Assembly (NCBI GenBank): GCA_013350335.1
Contig: CM023536.1
Location: forward strand, 10,560,207-10,624,206
Direction: 5' to 3'
DNA length: 64,000 bases
Origin: Chimonanthus salicifolius
Lineage: Eukaryota > Streptophyta > Magnoliopsida > Laurales > Calycanthaceae
The notes under the pieces: model-generated
The model's input: the letters and a program-made list of their open reading frames with translations, nothing else
Databases searched by the model: none
Told to the model about the DNA's origin: nothing
Position numbers and translations under genes: made by a program
Shown here: piece by piece, positions 11,673 through 37,000 of the stretch
How positions within the stretch are numbered: position 1 is the first letter of the stretch
Layout: each line of letters opens with the position of its first letter

Positions 11673-14506
11673 TGTAACACCCCGCCCCCTTCTACAGCCT
11701 AAATGGGTTGTGGCCCACTTAACTGAAGGCTAAACGGGCGTGATCCAACGCATTACACATCTAATGGGTCTTACATCACAGATTTGTGGCTATATATATA
11801 TATATATTATAATTGTGAATGAAATAACGAAGTCATCAAATCCTTCAAGCCCAAATTTACACATCCCATAAATCATAATGTCATCGATAATATGAAATGA
11901 ATAACATCTATTATCAATATCACATTTAATCTCACTACTCGCATCTCATTCCATAAAATAAAACAAATTCAATATCCTCAAAGTTCTCAATTATTTCAAG
12001 CTAACTAATCAAATCTCTCAAAATACGTAATATCAAATAAAATAAACCCAATCACATGAATCCACACTATACTAAGAAATTAAATATTCATCCTTGACAG
12101 TCTCTAAACATCAGTGGTCTCCTCCAATCCTAAGTCTAGAGGATTATCTGCAATGTAAGGGGTGTGAGCTCCAAACGTAGCGAAGGAATACAATAATTCA
12201 TACCCAACATAATATCTCTATTATTCTCTATAAATATGATCTTAAAAGATGATTAAATAATATGCTTTTAATATCCATACACTATGCCATGTAATGCACA
12301 ATGCTCAATGCAATACTCAGTATCTCATTCCTTCACAACATACCCACTGTATTTGGTGGCCATCTTGCCGAAGCGAGGCCTATAACTTACCATAGAGTGA
12401 TACTTTCCATATCAAATGGGCCTATACAACGCAACTACCACCAAATATCAGTCTTTGTGATCTTTCATGGCCTGACAAACCAAACCTACTACATGTATGG
12501 TACTTCTCACTAAAAGCGAGGCTTCAAATTACCACCGTCGTGGTCATCATGAAGGATCACGGCTTACACCTCCATACCCATCCCATGAATATGAAGATGT
12601 CATGCTCAATGCCATGTCTACTATGCATCATCTCTATCATCATGCCACATGTTATTAATCATATTAACATGTCATGAATAAAATCATTGTCATCATACTC
12701 CTAATATGATTATAATCTCAATTTAACATAAACATCATGTACATATTTTAAACATCAAAACTAACTCCAATAATATCACATGTACAAAGAAATAAATTAC
12801 ATTACAACATTATCATTATGGTAACAATATTATAAATCAACCTGAAGAACATCATTTATCACATCATAATAATTAACATAACATTCAACCAATTCGAACA
12901 TAATTATTGGGTTTTTCAATAATGCTTGCAGTTGATTTCCATTTATCCGTGCAAACTGAGTCCTCTCACGGCCATTAGAACACTTAGCCAAATCCCTTAC
13001 ATTACTGTGAGTGAGCACCGGATTACAACTACTATTCTAAAATATAATTCAGTCTATTTCTTAGATCCAATATTACATTCCAAATATATGCCATACAATA
13101 TTCTTTTCTATTGCTCAATCATACAAATAACATAGAGAATTTTCATGCTCAGTAATGGTACAAAGTATTATTTTCCCTCATCTAAAAAGCTCGCGAAGTG
13201 TAGGTGATGAATCTAAGCGCATTCCCACTTGAAATCAATCAATAGAACGTCCGGGAAGTGCTGCACATTTATTTAAAGGTGCCAAGAACCATTAACATAT
13301 GAATTATTGAGTCCCTCTAATAGTTCACATTAAATAAATGTGAGGTATGTTGCTGTCCCAACTATAATCTACCGACATCCTAAGGTTCAAGGAGATGGGT
13401 GAAGGCTGAGTCCACACACTGCATGGTTGAACCATGCCTACCCCATTGGGTACTGAGAAGACATTGAAAACCTTGCGCGTGAATACAAACAGTTAATTAA
13501 TTGAAAACATAAATATGAATTTTCCTAAAACTAGTACTCATATAATAATGTAATGAAGTGAAATAGAACCTAACTGGCATAGGAAATCTATACAAGTTAA
13601 GATTTGGTGAAGAAAGTTGCAAGGCTGACTGCTCACGGTTGAGGGACAACCATATCTGGTGAGATAGGGAAGGTAGAAACATGGAAGAGAAGAGAAAAAG
13701 GAAGAAATGTGAGACAGAGGCATACCTGGCAGATCTGGGCAAGAATCTGATGAAGATGTCGTCGGAAAGACTTGATTAGTGAGGGAAGAGGAAAGGATGG
13801 ATTCGCTTGAAGGAGAGAAAGATTGAGAAAAAGCGAAGGTAGTGAGGTGGGATCGCATGGTTTATACAGAGGAGGGTCGGTGATAGGAACGAATGGGGCT
13901 TCTTCCCGTTTTGGGGAGAAGAAGGAATCAAATTAGGAAAGAAAATCCTTGTGAAATACGGTGGTGAATATTTGGGTCTTTCTAACCTAGAAATTGTGAG
14001 AGGCAACATCGTGTGGGGGCTGTATTTCGGACTTTCTAACAAAATAAGAGAAAATAAAGGGTGAGGCTTGGATACGGGTAATCCTCTTAATAACATAGAT
14101 TAATTTCTAATAAAAAAATTTAGACCATAAATTCGACTAAGACATGGATACACTTGTCCTTTATTTTTATTTTTATTTTGAAATGCAAACACTAAATTAT
14201 TTTATTTAATATAACCTATTTAAATTTTGATCCATTTATGTTTTATTTTATTTATCAATTTTATATAACAGATTACTTGATCGTATTTCCAATGTATTCT
14301 CAAAGTTAAGGAGATTTATATTATCTATCTAATTTCACTAATTGAATTCTTGATTATATTTGTTATTATTATTATTTATTTTTATTTTAAACAATTTGGA
14401 ATAAAAGAAAATGACACAATTTCACACAAACACAATCAAGAGACCCATTTACTATTTTAGTTTTACCCGATTTGATTGACCCACTACTCCGGGTCGGGTC
14501 ATCACA
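11673..14506 (+). mobile_element. Solo LTR, probably Gypsy (Tekay/Del-like)
   Basis: It begins TGTAACACCCCGCCCC and ends GGGTCGGGTCATCACA, the TG...CA ends seen in long LTRs of chromovirus-type Gypsy elements. The perfect AAAGC duplication on both sides shows it is a complete 2,834-bp LTR left after recombination between two LTRs removed the interior. The segment is non-coding; minus-strand open frames at 13497-14096 are chance frames in a pyrimidine-rich part. It is nested in the MULE, so it inserted after the MULE did. Strand is set by the TGTAAC start and is provisional. The superfamily comes from end sequence alone. Confidence 0.85.
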
Positions 14507-14511
14507 AAAGC
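14507..14511. repeat. Right 5-bp target-site duplication of the solo LTR (AAAGC)
   Basis: Exact copy of 11668-11672. Confidence 0.85.
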
Positions 14512-14539
14512 GAACTTCCAAGAGAAAGTTAGATATAGT

Positions 14540-15775
14540 TGAAGCCGACAAATTAAAGTCGAACAGGTTGAACCCCAACAGGATGAACCCTTTTCTCCTA
14601 CAATTACTCGACCTTCGACACCCTTTTCTCTTTGTTCACCTTCCACCAGTGCCCCCCAAGAAATTGAACCACCTTATTTTTTGGCATTGAAAGTTGAATT
14701 TAGACAATTCCATGACAATGCCAACATTCGTTTGAGCAGCATGGAAGCTCAATCAATTGCATCTCATAATTTGATCGTCAAATACGTAAAAGATTATGCG
14801 GAGTTACAAAACCAAACCTTAGCTATCAAAGCAAAGAGGCTTAGTCTTCGTGTTTTACCGTCTGCTGCTTTAGGATCATCTACACATCATGCTACACCTG
14901 CTACTCGAAGCTCGTCTGCATAGTATGCCACACCTGTTGCTTCAGGATCATATACACATTCTACAAAACCTTCTACTTTAGGATCCTCTGTACATGGTGC
15001 CTTCTTTACCACTTTGGCCACTCCAGCTGCTCCAGGATCCTCTACACATCATGTTGCTCCAGCCTTCTCTACTACTTTTGCCACACCTGCTACTCTAGGC
15101 TCCTCTGCACATCCTGCCGCCTTCTCTACCACTCTAGCCACTCTAGCTACTCCAGGATCATTTGCATCTCCTGCCACACATGCTGCTCCTGCCTTCTCTA
15201 CCATTCTGGCCACTCCAACTGCTCCAAGATCATTTGCATATCCTGCCACACATGTTCTTCCTGCCTTCTCTACCAGACTTGCCACACCAGCTGCTACAGG
15301 ATCATCTGCACCTTCTATCACACATGCCGCTCTAGCCTTCTCTACCAGTTTTGCCACAGCTGCTGCTCGAGGCTCCTTTGCATATCCTACCACCTTGTCT
15401 ATCACTCTGGCCACTCCAGCTGCTCCAGGATCATTTCATCTCCTGCCACACATGTTGTTACAGCCTTCTCTACCACTCTTGCCACACCAGTTGCTCTTGT
15501 ACCTCCAGCCACACCTGCTGCTCCAGCCTCCTCTAGAACTCCTGCACACCTGCTGCTACAATCTCCTCTGGAACTCCTGTCACACCTGCTGCTTCGATCA
15601 AAACAAGAAACCCAAGCCCTCTCTGATGCCCATGTACCCCAATAGTTCTGATAGCTTGGCACCTTTTCTATTTTTTTGTTTTGAAATTTCAGAAGCATTT
15701 CTTATGTATAGAAAAAAAAATATTGGATATAATGTAATAAATGACTTATATATTTGTTTCTCTGTTTTATGGTGA
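14540..15775 (+). pseudogene. Second MULE reading frame with Ala/Thr/Pro/Ser-rich repeats
   Basis: One frame runs from at least 14540 through an ATG at 14681, is interrupted by a single TAG at 14921-14923, and stays open from 15014 to 15775. The N-terminal part (LKVEFRQFHDNANIRLSSME...) looks helical. After it come degenerate repeats of about 20 residues (ATPAAPGSS, PAFSTTFATP, PATHAAPAFS). Near 15434-15438 one base is missing relative to earlier copies (TTTGCATCTCCT becomes TTTCATCTCCT), so the repeat continues in another frame and the downstream translation turns Leu/His-rich. I do not recognise a family. It lies inside a MULE downstream of the transposase, so it is either an accessory element gene or captured sequence. 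It appears dead or dying. Confidence 0.5.
14930..15600 (+). repeat. Degenerate coding minisatellite
   Basis: Units of about 60 bp built from GCCACTCC..GCTGCTCCAGG, ATCATTTGCATCTCCTGCCA and CCTTCTCTACCA repeat about ten times with drift. They generate the Ala/Thr/Pro/Ser-rich protein repeats of the surrounding reading frame. Confidence 0.7.
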
Positions 15776-15889
15776 ATGGTTTTATTGGATATAATGAATG
15801 ACTTTTATAGTTTTTGTGGGAATTCTTTACTTATATATATTTTTTTGAATGATGGGTAAGTATTTCATTCAAAGAGGGAAAAACCTAAG

Positions 15890-16180
15890 AATCAATGTAA
15901 ATGAGGTTATGAAAGTGAATATGTAGTGAATATGGAGTATTTTGGAACCATACCTATGAGTGGAGTAAATGAGAATATGAAAGTAAATATGTAGTGAATA
16001 TGGAGTGTTTTGGAGCCATGCCTGTGAGTCGAGTAAATGGTCGAAGTGAATATGGAGTGTTTTGGAACCATGCCTATGAGTGGTGTAAATGGGGTTATGA
16101 AAGTGAATATGGAGTGTTTTGGAACCATGCCTATGAGTGGAGTAAATGGGATTATGAAAGTGAATTTGGATTATTTTGGA
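15890..16180. repeat. Tandem repeat, about 50-65 bp, about five copies
   Basis: The unit GTGAATATGGAGT(G/A)TTTTGGA(A/G)CCATG, then CCTATGAGTGGAGTAAATG and a spacer GGGTTATGAAA, recurs at about 15917, 15986, 16047 and 16104, with a degraded last copy near 16158. Unit length varies because the spacer is gained or lost. It sits just inside the right end of the MULE. Confidence 0.75.
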
Positions 16181-16236
16181 ATATGTGGATTTGGTCTTCA
16201 CATCTCTTAAATATTAAAATTCAACCACATTATTTT

Positions 16237-16808
16237 TTACAGTCAATTGGCTCGCCAAGATACTAGTAATGACCAGTTTGGCGAGCCATTTTGCTGTATA
16301 GAAAACCAAAAGATAGTCGAAATCAGCTCGCCAAAAGAAATCAAGTGATCCATTTGGCGAGCCGTTTACTGTATTCCTAACTTAAAAAACAGTCGAAATC
16401 AAAATCAACTCACCAAAGGAAAGTAAGTGATCCGTTTGGCCAGCCGATTTACTGTACTCTAACTTAAAAAACAGTCGAAATTGAAATCGGTTCGCCAAAG
16501 GAAAGTAAGTGATACGTTTGGCGAACCAATTTACTGTACCTATATTAAAAAATAATGTCAATCGAAATCGGCTCGCCAAAACGATAGTTAGTGATCTGGT
16601 TGGTGTGCTGACTTTCATCTTTGTACAAAAAATAATTGTGATTCGAAATCGGCTCGCCCAAGGATAGTAAGTGATCCAGTTGGTGCGCCGGTTTCTGACA
16701 TTCTATTATTATTTTTTTTTCCTGTACGGAAGGCAAGGGGCAAAATTAGAAATCTACTAATTCCCGTGTCTACTTACACAAAATTTATGTGGGCCCTAAA
16801 ATGCAATA
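16237..16808. repeat. Right terminal inverted repeat of the MULE, made of palindromic units
   Basis: Mirror image of the left end, with about six units that pair GGCTCGCCAAA with TTTGGCGAGCC around short spacers (for example near 16247/16278, 16326/16356 and 16413/16435). It has more copies than the left end, so the unit number has changed since insertion. Confidence 0.75.
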
Positions 16809-17370
16809 CAAAAACTTTCAAACTAGAAATTCCGTTTCTAACAAGCCATATTCCATCTTAGCCTATCTAATATTTGTAATTAGAAAATAAAATATGCAAA
16901 ATCCAAATTAAAAGGTGACATGTACGGTCCTCTATTATTCCACACATACACATACTTAAAAGTCTAAAACTACATAAAAGACTGTAAAATTTAGAGCTTG
17001 CTTCCACCTCGCAAACATACTGGATCCAATTAGGATATGTGTGATCAAATTTATCCACGAAGTCCAATTAAATTTGTGCAATCAAGTCAAGTCCATGATG
17101 TTTCTCTATCGTCATATATTTTTTTATAAAATATATGCAGAGGAAAAAAGATGTTATTTATATAAAATTTATGTTTGTGGAAAATTTCTAAATGTTATGT
17201 GATTATTTATAAGTTTAAATTTTGAAAATTGATCATTAAAATATTATTGATTTTTTATAATTTATTTTAGAAAGTTGTTATAAATTAAAATATATGTGTA
17301 ATGTTAAAATAGTTATTTCCCTTCTAATTTTAGCTAATTTATTTATTTATTTAAGACTGAGGAGGAAGAT
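16809..17370 (+). promoter_or_regulatory. Upstream region of the delta-COP gene
   Basis: AT-rich, gene-free DNA between the MULE and the likely transcription start. No single TATA box stands out: several A/T runs (for example TTTATTTATTTATTTAAG at 17338-17355) lie 30-60 bases before the presumed leader. Promoter role is inferred from position only. Confidence 0.35.
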
Positions 17371-17379
17371 CTCACTCGC

Positions 17380-18392
17380 AATTATCGGCGTTTGGAAGTC
17401 TCTCTCTCTACCCCAGATCGGCGTTTGGAAGTCTCTCTCCCTTGCATTGCAAAAATCGGTAACTCTCTCAGATTCCTTCTTCCTTCAGTTTTTTATATCT
17501 GATTTATGGATCTACATTTTGAAATTCTTTGGAATCGTTTCCAAGTCAGTTGGTTTTTCTTGTATACGTATCTATAATTTAGAGAATTTTTGTTTTTCTT
17601 GTATAGGAATGTTCTCAGATTAATTCTCAGACTGAATTAGGGGCCTCACGGTCCTGAATGTGTGCATTAGGAGTTTAGCTCTGATCATTCCAAAACCGTT
17701 TTGTTTTCTCAGCATCTGATTTCATACTTAAGCTCTTTTTTATCTCAACGCATTGTTGTTCTTTAAGGTCAGGGGTTTCCATTGCTTATGCGATCTCTTT
17801 TTGTCCTCTATTAAGATTGCTTCCTTGTTGGTATAAAGAAGAATTTGCTTGGAGTTCTTAATTTTGACATAGCCCAACTGTTTTCTTCTATTTTTCTTCA
17901 GCACTCATGAATGAGAAAGAGTGAGAGAGGTTTGGCATCGATAATCACTTGTCTACCAAAAAATACTAAGTAAACTGTTAAACTAGGTTGATTTATTTAT
18001 TTTGCAGATGTTTTTAGTTGATCTCTTCAATCGAGATCTGTCTAATTTTTCTGTTTGTAATTTACTGCTTGAAGTTTAAATTGAGCTAGGGTTGGTTCCA
18101 TGCATAAGTTCTAATTGTAATTTTTGTGTTGTTGTTATTCATAAATTAGGTTGTTAATTGGTAAATTATTTTCTCATTTTGCGCTCTCTACATATTCAAC
18201 TATATGTCTCTCTCTTTCCCCTTCTTTTTTAATGATTAGTACAAGTCTTTTTTTTAAACCTTTCTTGCCATCCGTTCTTCCAATCTTCATCTTCAATGTT
18301 ATTTCTGACATTTTGGCCTTTTGGTTCTCAGTGATTGTGAAGTATTTCCAGATCCCCAACACTTGACAACTGAGGGCATCTTGAAAGTCAAA
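17380..18392 (+). other. 5' leader of the delta-COP gene, with a probable leader intron
   Basis: A leader exon appears to start near 17370-17385. It contains a 22-bp direct duplication (ATCGGCGTTTGGAAGTCTCT twice, about 35 bp apart) and ends at ATCG|GTAACT (donor about 17459). A pyrimidine-rich intron follows. Probable acceptors are CTCAG or TTTCCAG near 18330-18352, leaving a short leader piece before the ATG. Exact splice sites need transcript data. Confidence 0.5.
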
Positions 18393-32244
<13,852 letters not shown>

Positions 32245-32840
32245 CCTCTATTTGCATGGAATGGATATCTTCCTACCAACATGGCCAGTTCTCTAATTTT
32301 TCCAGTTATCATTTCTTTAGTTCAAAAGATGAGATACCAAGTTGAAATGCTTTTCTGTTATTTGTTTAGCAAGTTGACTAGATTGTTGAGATTTTGCTAT
32401 TTAAAACTTAGTGTTTGTGTTCTCATAAAGCTTATGGAAATACTTTTCTGCTATTTTTGTGTTTATCCCTTGAGCCATGATTACCCTGGCATCCAAACCT
32501 TGGACTCAAAATGAAATCCAACGGACGAGGGTTGGTGAATCCTGACTCATTTGACTTGAAAGCTGAAATTGAATTAGTTTGGCTTGGTTTGGCTGAGTTT
32601 AGTGGCTCCAGGTTCATTAAGCCTTCACCAAAAGTGGAGCGCAAGGTCCACTGTTCAAGTGTAGGCCGAATTTTTGGCCTGCACGCGCGTGCCTTTCTTC
32701 TGCCCAAAACTATTTTGAGTATAGATCTTAGGGAAATTATTTGATACTTTAATATTTAAAAAGCAGCCTCCTTGTACTTGAGAAGTCTTGCCAGAGTTCT
32801 GTCCTCTATTGAGGTATTATGCTGAATTATCTATGTGTAT
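32245..32840 (+). other. 3' untranslated and downstream region of delta-COP
   Basis: The stop TGA at 32242-32244 is followed by T-rich sequence. No single polyadenylation signal is clear. The small open frames at 32281-32514 and 32511-32744 have no recognisable content. Confidence 0.4.
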
Positions 32841-34060
32841 ATTTTTATGTATGTACGATGTCAACCCACCCGACAAATGACGTTGGCTAGTTTAAGATTT
32901 TGGACATATAGAGAGCCCACCAGATTTGTACCTGGATCATTGCAGTGCTGATTTGGGGTTTGGGGTCATGGACATACTGTGGAGCCCAGCAGGGAAACTG
33001 TTTGAACACTTGGGCTGATCCATATTTGATTGATCCCAGTAAACTCGTCTATTTTAGTCATATTTCAAGAATCGTTATTTATAATTAGATTTGACAAATT
33101 ATTTTCCTTAGCTACTACATGAACTTAATTGCCCTAAATGAGTATTTAGCACTTACTAAAAAAAATTAGTATTTACCAACTGGCTATAGGTTTTTATCTA
33201 ATATTATCTAAAATTTTACCAACACTTAAAAGACCATAACAACTTAGTATCAGAGTTGAGCATGGATGAGGCAGACATCAATTGTTTTGAATCTAAGGTG
33301 GGTTCCTTGGCCATGGGGTAGGAGAGGATGATGAAGCAAATGGAGGAGTTATTTGCTGCAATGAATATAAAGTTCTTTGGGGATCTTATAAACTTGACTC
33401 AAACTGGCTCCCTTTGGATATCAAACGCAATATGAGAGACTTCTCAGCTCTGCAGGGAGGATCAGCCCCGAGCAATAAGTTAATTGTGTTAGGGTTGTTG
33501 CGAACGAGTTCTACATTAGAAATATAGAGGGAGATTTAGGAGTTTATAAAAAACTGAGTCACTTCCACCTAACAGGCTAGTCTAAACTTGGAAACCTAAG
33601 TCACAACAAGCTGTTTTGTTAAGTAGATTAAAGACTCAATTCATACTCCAATCCACCAATTTATCAGCTGTCGTGGGCTTAGCATGCCTCTATGAGGTTA
33701 AGCTCCATTCCCGACATAGGCCTAACGCAACAGATCCAAGAGAGCTTGAGACTATGCATATTACTGGCACCGTTGGCTCTAAAATGGGAACCGTTAAGAA
33801 AATTGACCCATGCTTAGATTATGGAAAGATATTAGGGCTATGTTTGGACTGAGTAATCATTGTAAGAAGCTACTCTACCTCGAAGGTCATCATAATGGAG
33901 AAAATGAATGTGAAGAGAAGTTTGACGAAGAGATTGAAGCTACTCCAATTGACACAGGCTGAAGCTACATTGAAACACTCAAGTTGATCCTACGGCAGCT
34001 GGGTTAAACATGGTTATTGCCTTAATGCCTTGAACTAAAAAAAATTGAAAAGAGAGTCTA
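32841..34060 (+). mobile_element. Decayed LTR retrotransposon remnant
   Basis: At about 33243 the sequence TTAGTATCAGAGTTGAGC occurs. It matches the primer-binding region (TGGTATCAGAGC, initiator methionine tRNA) that follows the left LTR of many plant elements. A short frame starting ATGGATGAGGCAGAC and running into MKQMEELFAAMN looks like the start of a gag gene and is full of stops. The preceding 400 bp may be a worn LTR; no second LTR was found. Confidence 0.4.
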
Positions 34061-34225
34061 GAAAAGTCAGGCTATAACTAAATTTTTCAAAATTAAGAGT
34101 GACAATGAATTGATTTCAGTCGCATGTATATTATCATTTATTACTATTTTTAATATTGTTATCTCACCTTATATTGGAGGTGGGATTAATCCCACGAGCA
34201 TGTACAAACTTCCCAATTCACATAC

Positions 34226-34233
34226 ACTAGGTA
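34226..34233. repeat. Left 8-bp target-site duplication (ACTAGGTA)
   Basis: Exact match to 34517-34524. Confidence 0.85.
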
Positions 34234-34516
34234 CAGGGGTTAGAAAATTCGGCCAAATCGAGATTTCGGCCAAATTTTTCATATCGGCTGAGATTTTTTC
34301 TCTTCCTCAATTTTTTTTTTTTTTTGAAAATCTCGGTGGCTTTTTTTTAAAAAAAAATCATTTAGAAAAAAAAATGTTGTTTTTTTATAAAAAAATATAA
34401 ATATCGGCCAGGCCTACAATCGATATTTGTTTTTTTTAAATAAATAAATAAATCGGTCGATTTTTTTTTTTTTAACTGGCCAATACTGTAAGTATCGGCC
34501 GAATTTTATACCCCTG
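34234..34516. mobile_element. hAT-type MITE
   Basis: A 283-bp element starts CAGGGGTTAGAAAATTCGGC and ends with a near reverse complement (GGCCGAATTTTATACCCCTG), with a perfect 8-bp duplication outside. CAGGGG-type ends with 8-bp duplications are hallmarks of hAT transposons. The interior is A/T-rich with repeated ATCGGCC motifs and no coding capacity. It sits inside an older repeat carrying the GGAGGTGGGATTAATCCCAC motif, also seen at 44.9 and 49.2 kb. Confidence 0.8.
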
Positions 34517-34524
34517 ACTAGGTA
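34517..34524. repeat. Right 8-bp target-site duplication (ACTAGGTA)
   Basis: Exact copy of 34226-34233. Confidence 0.85.
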
Positions 34525-36792
34525 CAACCATAAGGGGAGTGGCAAGGAGGAAATTCATAACATCACTTCATGAGGTGAGCATCTTGACTATTAAGCCAAC
34601 CCTTCCAAATTTATTTGGCTTAGCTTGAATTTCAAAAATAAAAAGAATGAAAAAAATTTGAGAAGAATGTAATAATGGTTTCTATCATAAATGAAATAAA
34701 CAAGAACTTTGAGTTAGAGAAATTATTTATCAAAAACCCTCTTTATTGTTGATGTCATAGACATTCTTAATGGGTTTCATTTAGATGATAAAAATGTGTT
34801 AGTTTGAAAGATTGACTAAAATCACGAGTGTGTCAACAATCAATTGACTAAATCATTCTAAATATGATTGTAAATAAAATAGAGTTTTGGCCGTTTGCAT
34901 TACTTAAACTTAATTCAACAATGACCACATCTTGAAGTGAGTTCAAATTAGATATTAATTTAATTTATGAGATAATAATTAATAAATTTAAGGGAACAAA
35001 AGGTATAATATAGGGTCGAAATACAAATTAGGTACTTAATTTACAACAAATCAATTCTTAAAAGGTTTCATGAATAGTGGGTTAGATTGGGTGTAGAACC
35101 TATTATTTTAATAGTTTAACTTGATATAAATTTAAAATTCATGTCAAATGCTTTAAATTTAATTTGTTCACATTTTTTAAGACAAATTTAGTAAAGTTTG
35201 AGTGCAAGGTCGAAAATTAACATACTAACTAAATTGATTTGGTCCATGATCTGATTTAAAAAACTTTTCTCATATCCATCCCTCATTCAAGTTGAAAACG
35301 CTCCCTCATAACTTTGGACCAACAATTAGGCTAACAGAGAGTTGGATGGGTTAACCTTGAACTTGCCCAGCCCTACTCAACTTGGCTTAGGGCCTAGTCT
35401 TGATTTGCCCAAAATTGATTTTTAGGTTTGATATAACCTTGAAAGTGGAAGGTCAAATTAAAATTCCATTGGCCTTAACTAATCCTTTTGGTGGGTAGCC
35501 CAATGAAAGAAAAATAAATAGATAAATTTAGAAGTTTAGGATAATCAAGACGCACGTACTGCATCGATTAAGTGGGTCAACTCCAAAGGATAAAATCAGA
35601 AATAACTACAATAATAATAGTTTAAAAAATAGTTTTAATAAATAATAAATTATTAGAAATTTATTTGAGGCGGTTTAGATATATGAGTAGAAGACTTAGA
35701 CCAATCTCATTGTATAGAGTCAAAAAGGTTGCAAATTGTTGGCAAAAGAAGGATAGGTCGACCACTAAAATATATAGAAGAAAGAGATAAAATCAATAAG
35801 CAGTGAAATTTTTAATTATATGTTTTTTGATGGGCTCAAATAGAGAGATATAATTTAAAAAGTCAATCCTAGATAAATAAAATTTTAATATATAATGTAA
35901 TATTATATTTAAAGATAATAATAATTATTGTTTTGATTCCTTTTCTTGTTTTCTATTTCTAACACCAGAATAGGGTGTTCTGATGCTAAAGTTTTAACTA
36001 TTGGTTCAACTTGGGTCATGCTTGACTAACAGAAAAAAACAATTGAGTTGACTCGGCCAAGCCCAAGTTCGACTCAAGTTCAAAATAGGACTTGAGTTAA
36101 AAACACTTTGCTACCAACGGTTGTATTTTAAAGGTCTAACTTGAGTAAGCCTGATTTCAACCTAAGTATCCGTCGTATACAATAATTTTATTTATATATT
36201 TGTCTTAAATAATTTATTATGTTATTTTAATTATACATCGTAAAATTTAAATTAATAATTTTAAATCCTATCCATCTAATTCTAAACTCATCTCTACCAC
36301 TTTTCATCCATATCTTTAAATAAAACTTGAAATTGTATATATACTTATATACTTACGTGTCAAGGAGCTTTTGTCATATAAAAAATGGCCCAAGCAATAT
36401 TGGGCTGATAAGGAAATCGCAGAGAAAGGGGTTGAAAATCCAAAGGTCCATTTTGAGACCTAATTTATTTTAGGCCCCAACACAACTTAAAATAATTAGG
36501 GCACAAGTGAGCCTGATCTAAGTTTGGTCCATTTAGCACCTCTAATTTTAACATTCTTTTGAAGTTCAAATTTATAATTAGGGCTTAATTGGTAAGAATT
36601 ATAGTTCAGAGTATCTAAAATGTGATCCAATTAAATCATTTCTTATGCCTTAATGTCATTGAATAAAAAAATGAGTTTTAGAATTTAAATATTGGAATCT
36701 ACTTAACATGGTAGAAGCTCTCTAAAGAGTAGGGCTTCAACCGAGAGTGAGATCCACTTAAAATGGTCTGAATTGAGATTGATGGTTTAGAT
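34525..36792. other. Intergenic AT-rich DNA upstream of MRT4
   Basis: No reading frame, RNA gene or clear repeat is supported. The last few hundred bases presumably contain the MRT4 promoter, but I see no distinct core element. Confidence 0.45.
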
Positions 36793-36848
36793 TTGCATCA
36801 GGCTGGGCCTTGTGAGACCCGACCCGTTTATCACCCTAAGTCGTTAAA

Positions 36849-36980
36849 ATGCTCTCTGAACCTCAAAAGAAGAAAAAGACGAGACAAGAGAAGCCTCTCC
36901 AGTCTCAGCAGCGGCAGCAGCAGCAGCGGCGGCGGCAGCAGCAGCAGCAGCAGCAGCAGCAGCGGCGGCGGCGGCAGTGA
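36849..36980 (+). promoter_or_regulatory. Upstream ORF in the MRT4 leader (43 codons, Gln/Arg-rich)
   Basis: ATG at 36849 opens a 43-codon frame ending in TGA at 36978-36980, 20 bases before the MRT4 start codon. The peptide starts MLSEPQ, has a basic stretch (KKKKTRQEK) and then alternating Gln and Arg blocks, including nine consecutive Gln, from CAG and CGG codons. The frame differs from MRT4, so it is not an N-terminal extension. If the transcript starts upstream of 36849, this uORF could lower MRT4 translation or make it depend on reinitiation. The transcription start is not known. Confidence 0.45.
36906..36976 (+). repeat. CAG/CGG trinucleotide repeat in the MRT4 leader
   Basis: An interrupted (CAG)n/(CGG)n tract: four CAG, three CGG, nine CAG, four CGG, one CAG. 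It ends 24 bases before the MRT4 ATG. It is GC-rich in an AT-rich setting and likely to be length-polymorphic. Confidence 0.9.
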
Positions 36981-37000
36981 CCTTTGGTTTCTCTTCCAAA

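Larger units (their letters stand above)
8300..16808 (+). mobile_element. Large Mutator-like element (MULE) with modular inverted ends
   Basis: The two ends are inverted copies: CACGGGAATTAGTGGAT near 8338 matches the reverse complement of sequence near 16755, with further matches inward (TTTTGCCCC, GGCGCACCAACC). Between them lie a decayed FAR1/MuDR-type transposase, a second repeat-rich reading frame and a nested solo LTR, giving an overall span of about 8.5 kb. Without the LTR the element would be about 5.7 kb. I could not find a convincing 9-11 bp target duplication, so the outer limits carry an uncertainty of about 10 bp. Transposase and ends both support a dead autonomous MULE. Confidence 0.75.

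Noticed and set aside
13497..14096. Three Ser/Pro-rich minus-strand frames of 80-106 codons
   Set aside because: They are inside the non-coding solo LTR; pyrimidine bias on that strand explains the length.
15890..16180. CRISPR-like look of regularly spaced repeats
   Set aside because: Units are contiguous, vary in length and have no unique spacers; the context is a plant transposon.
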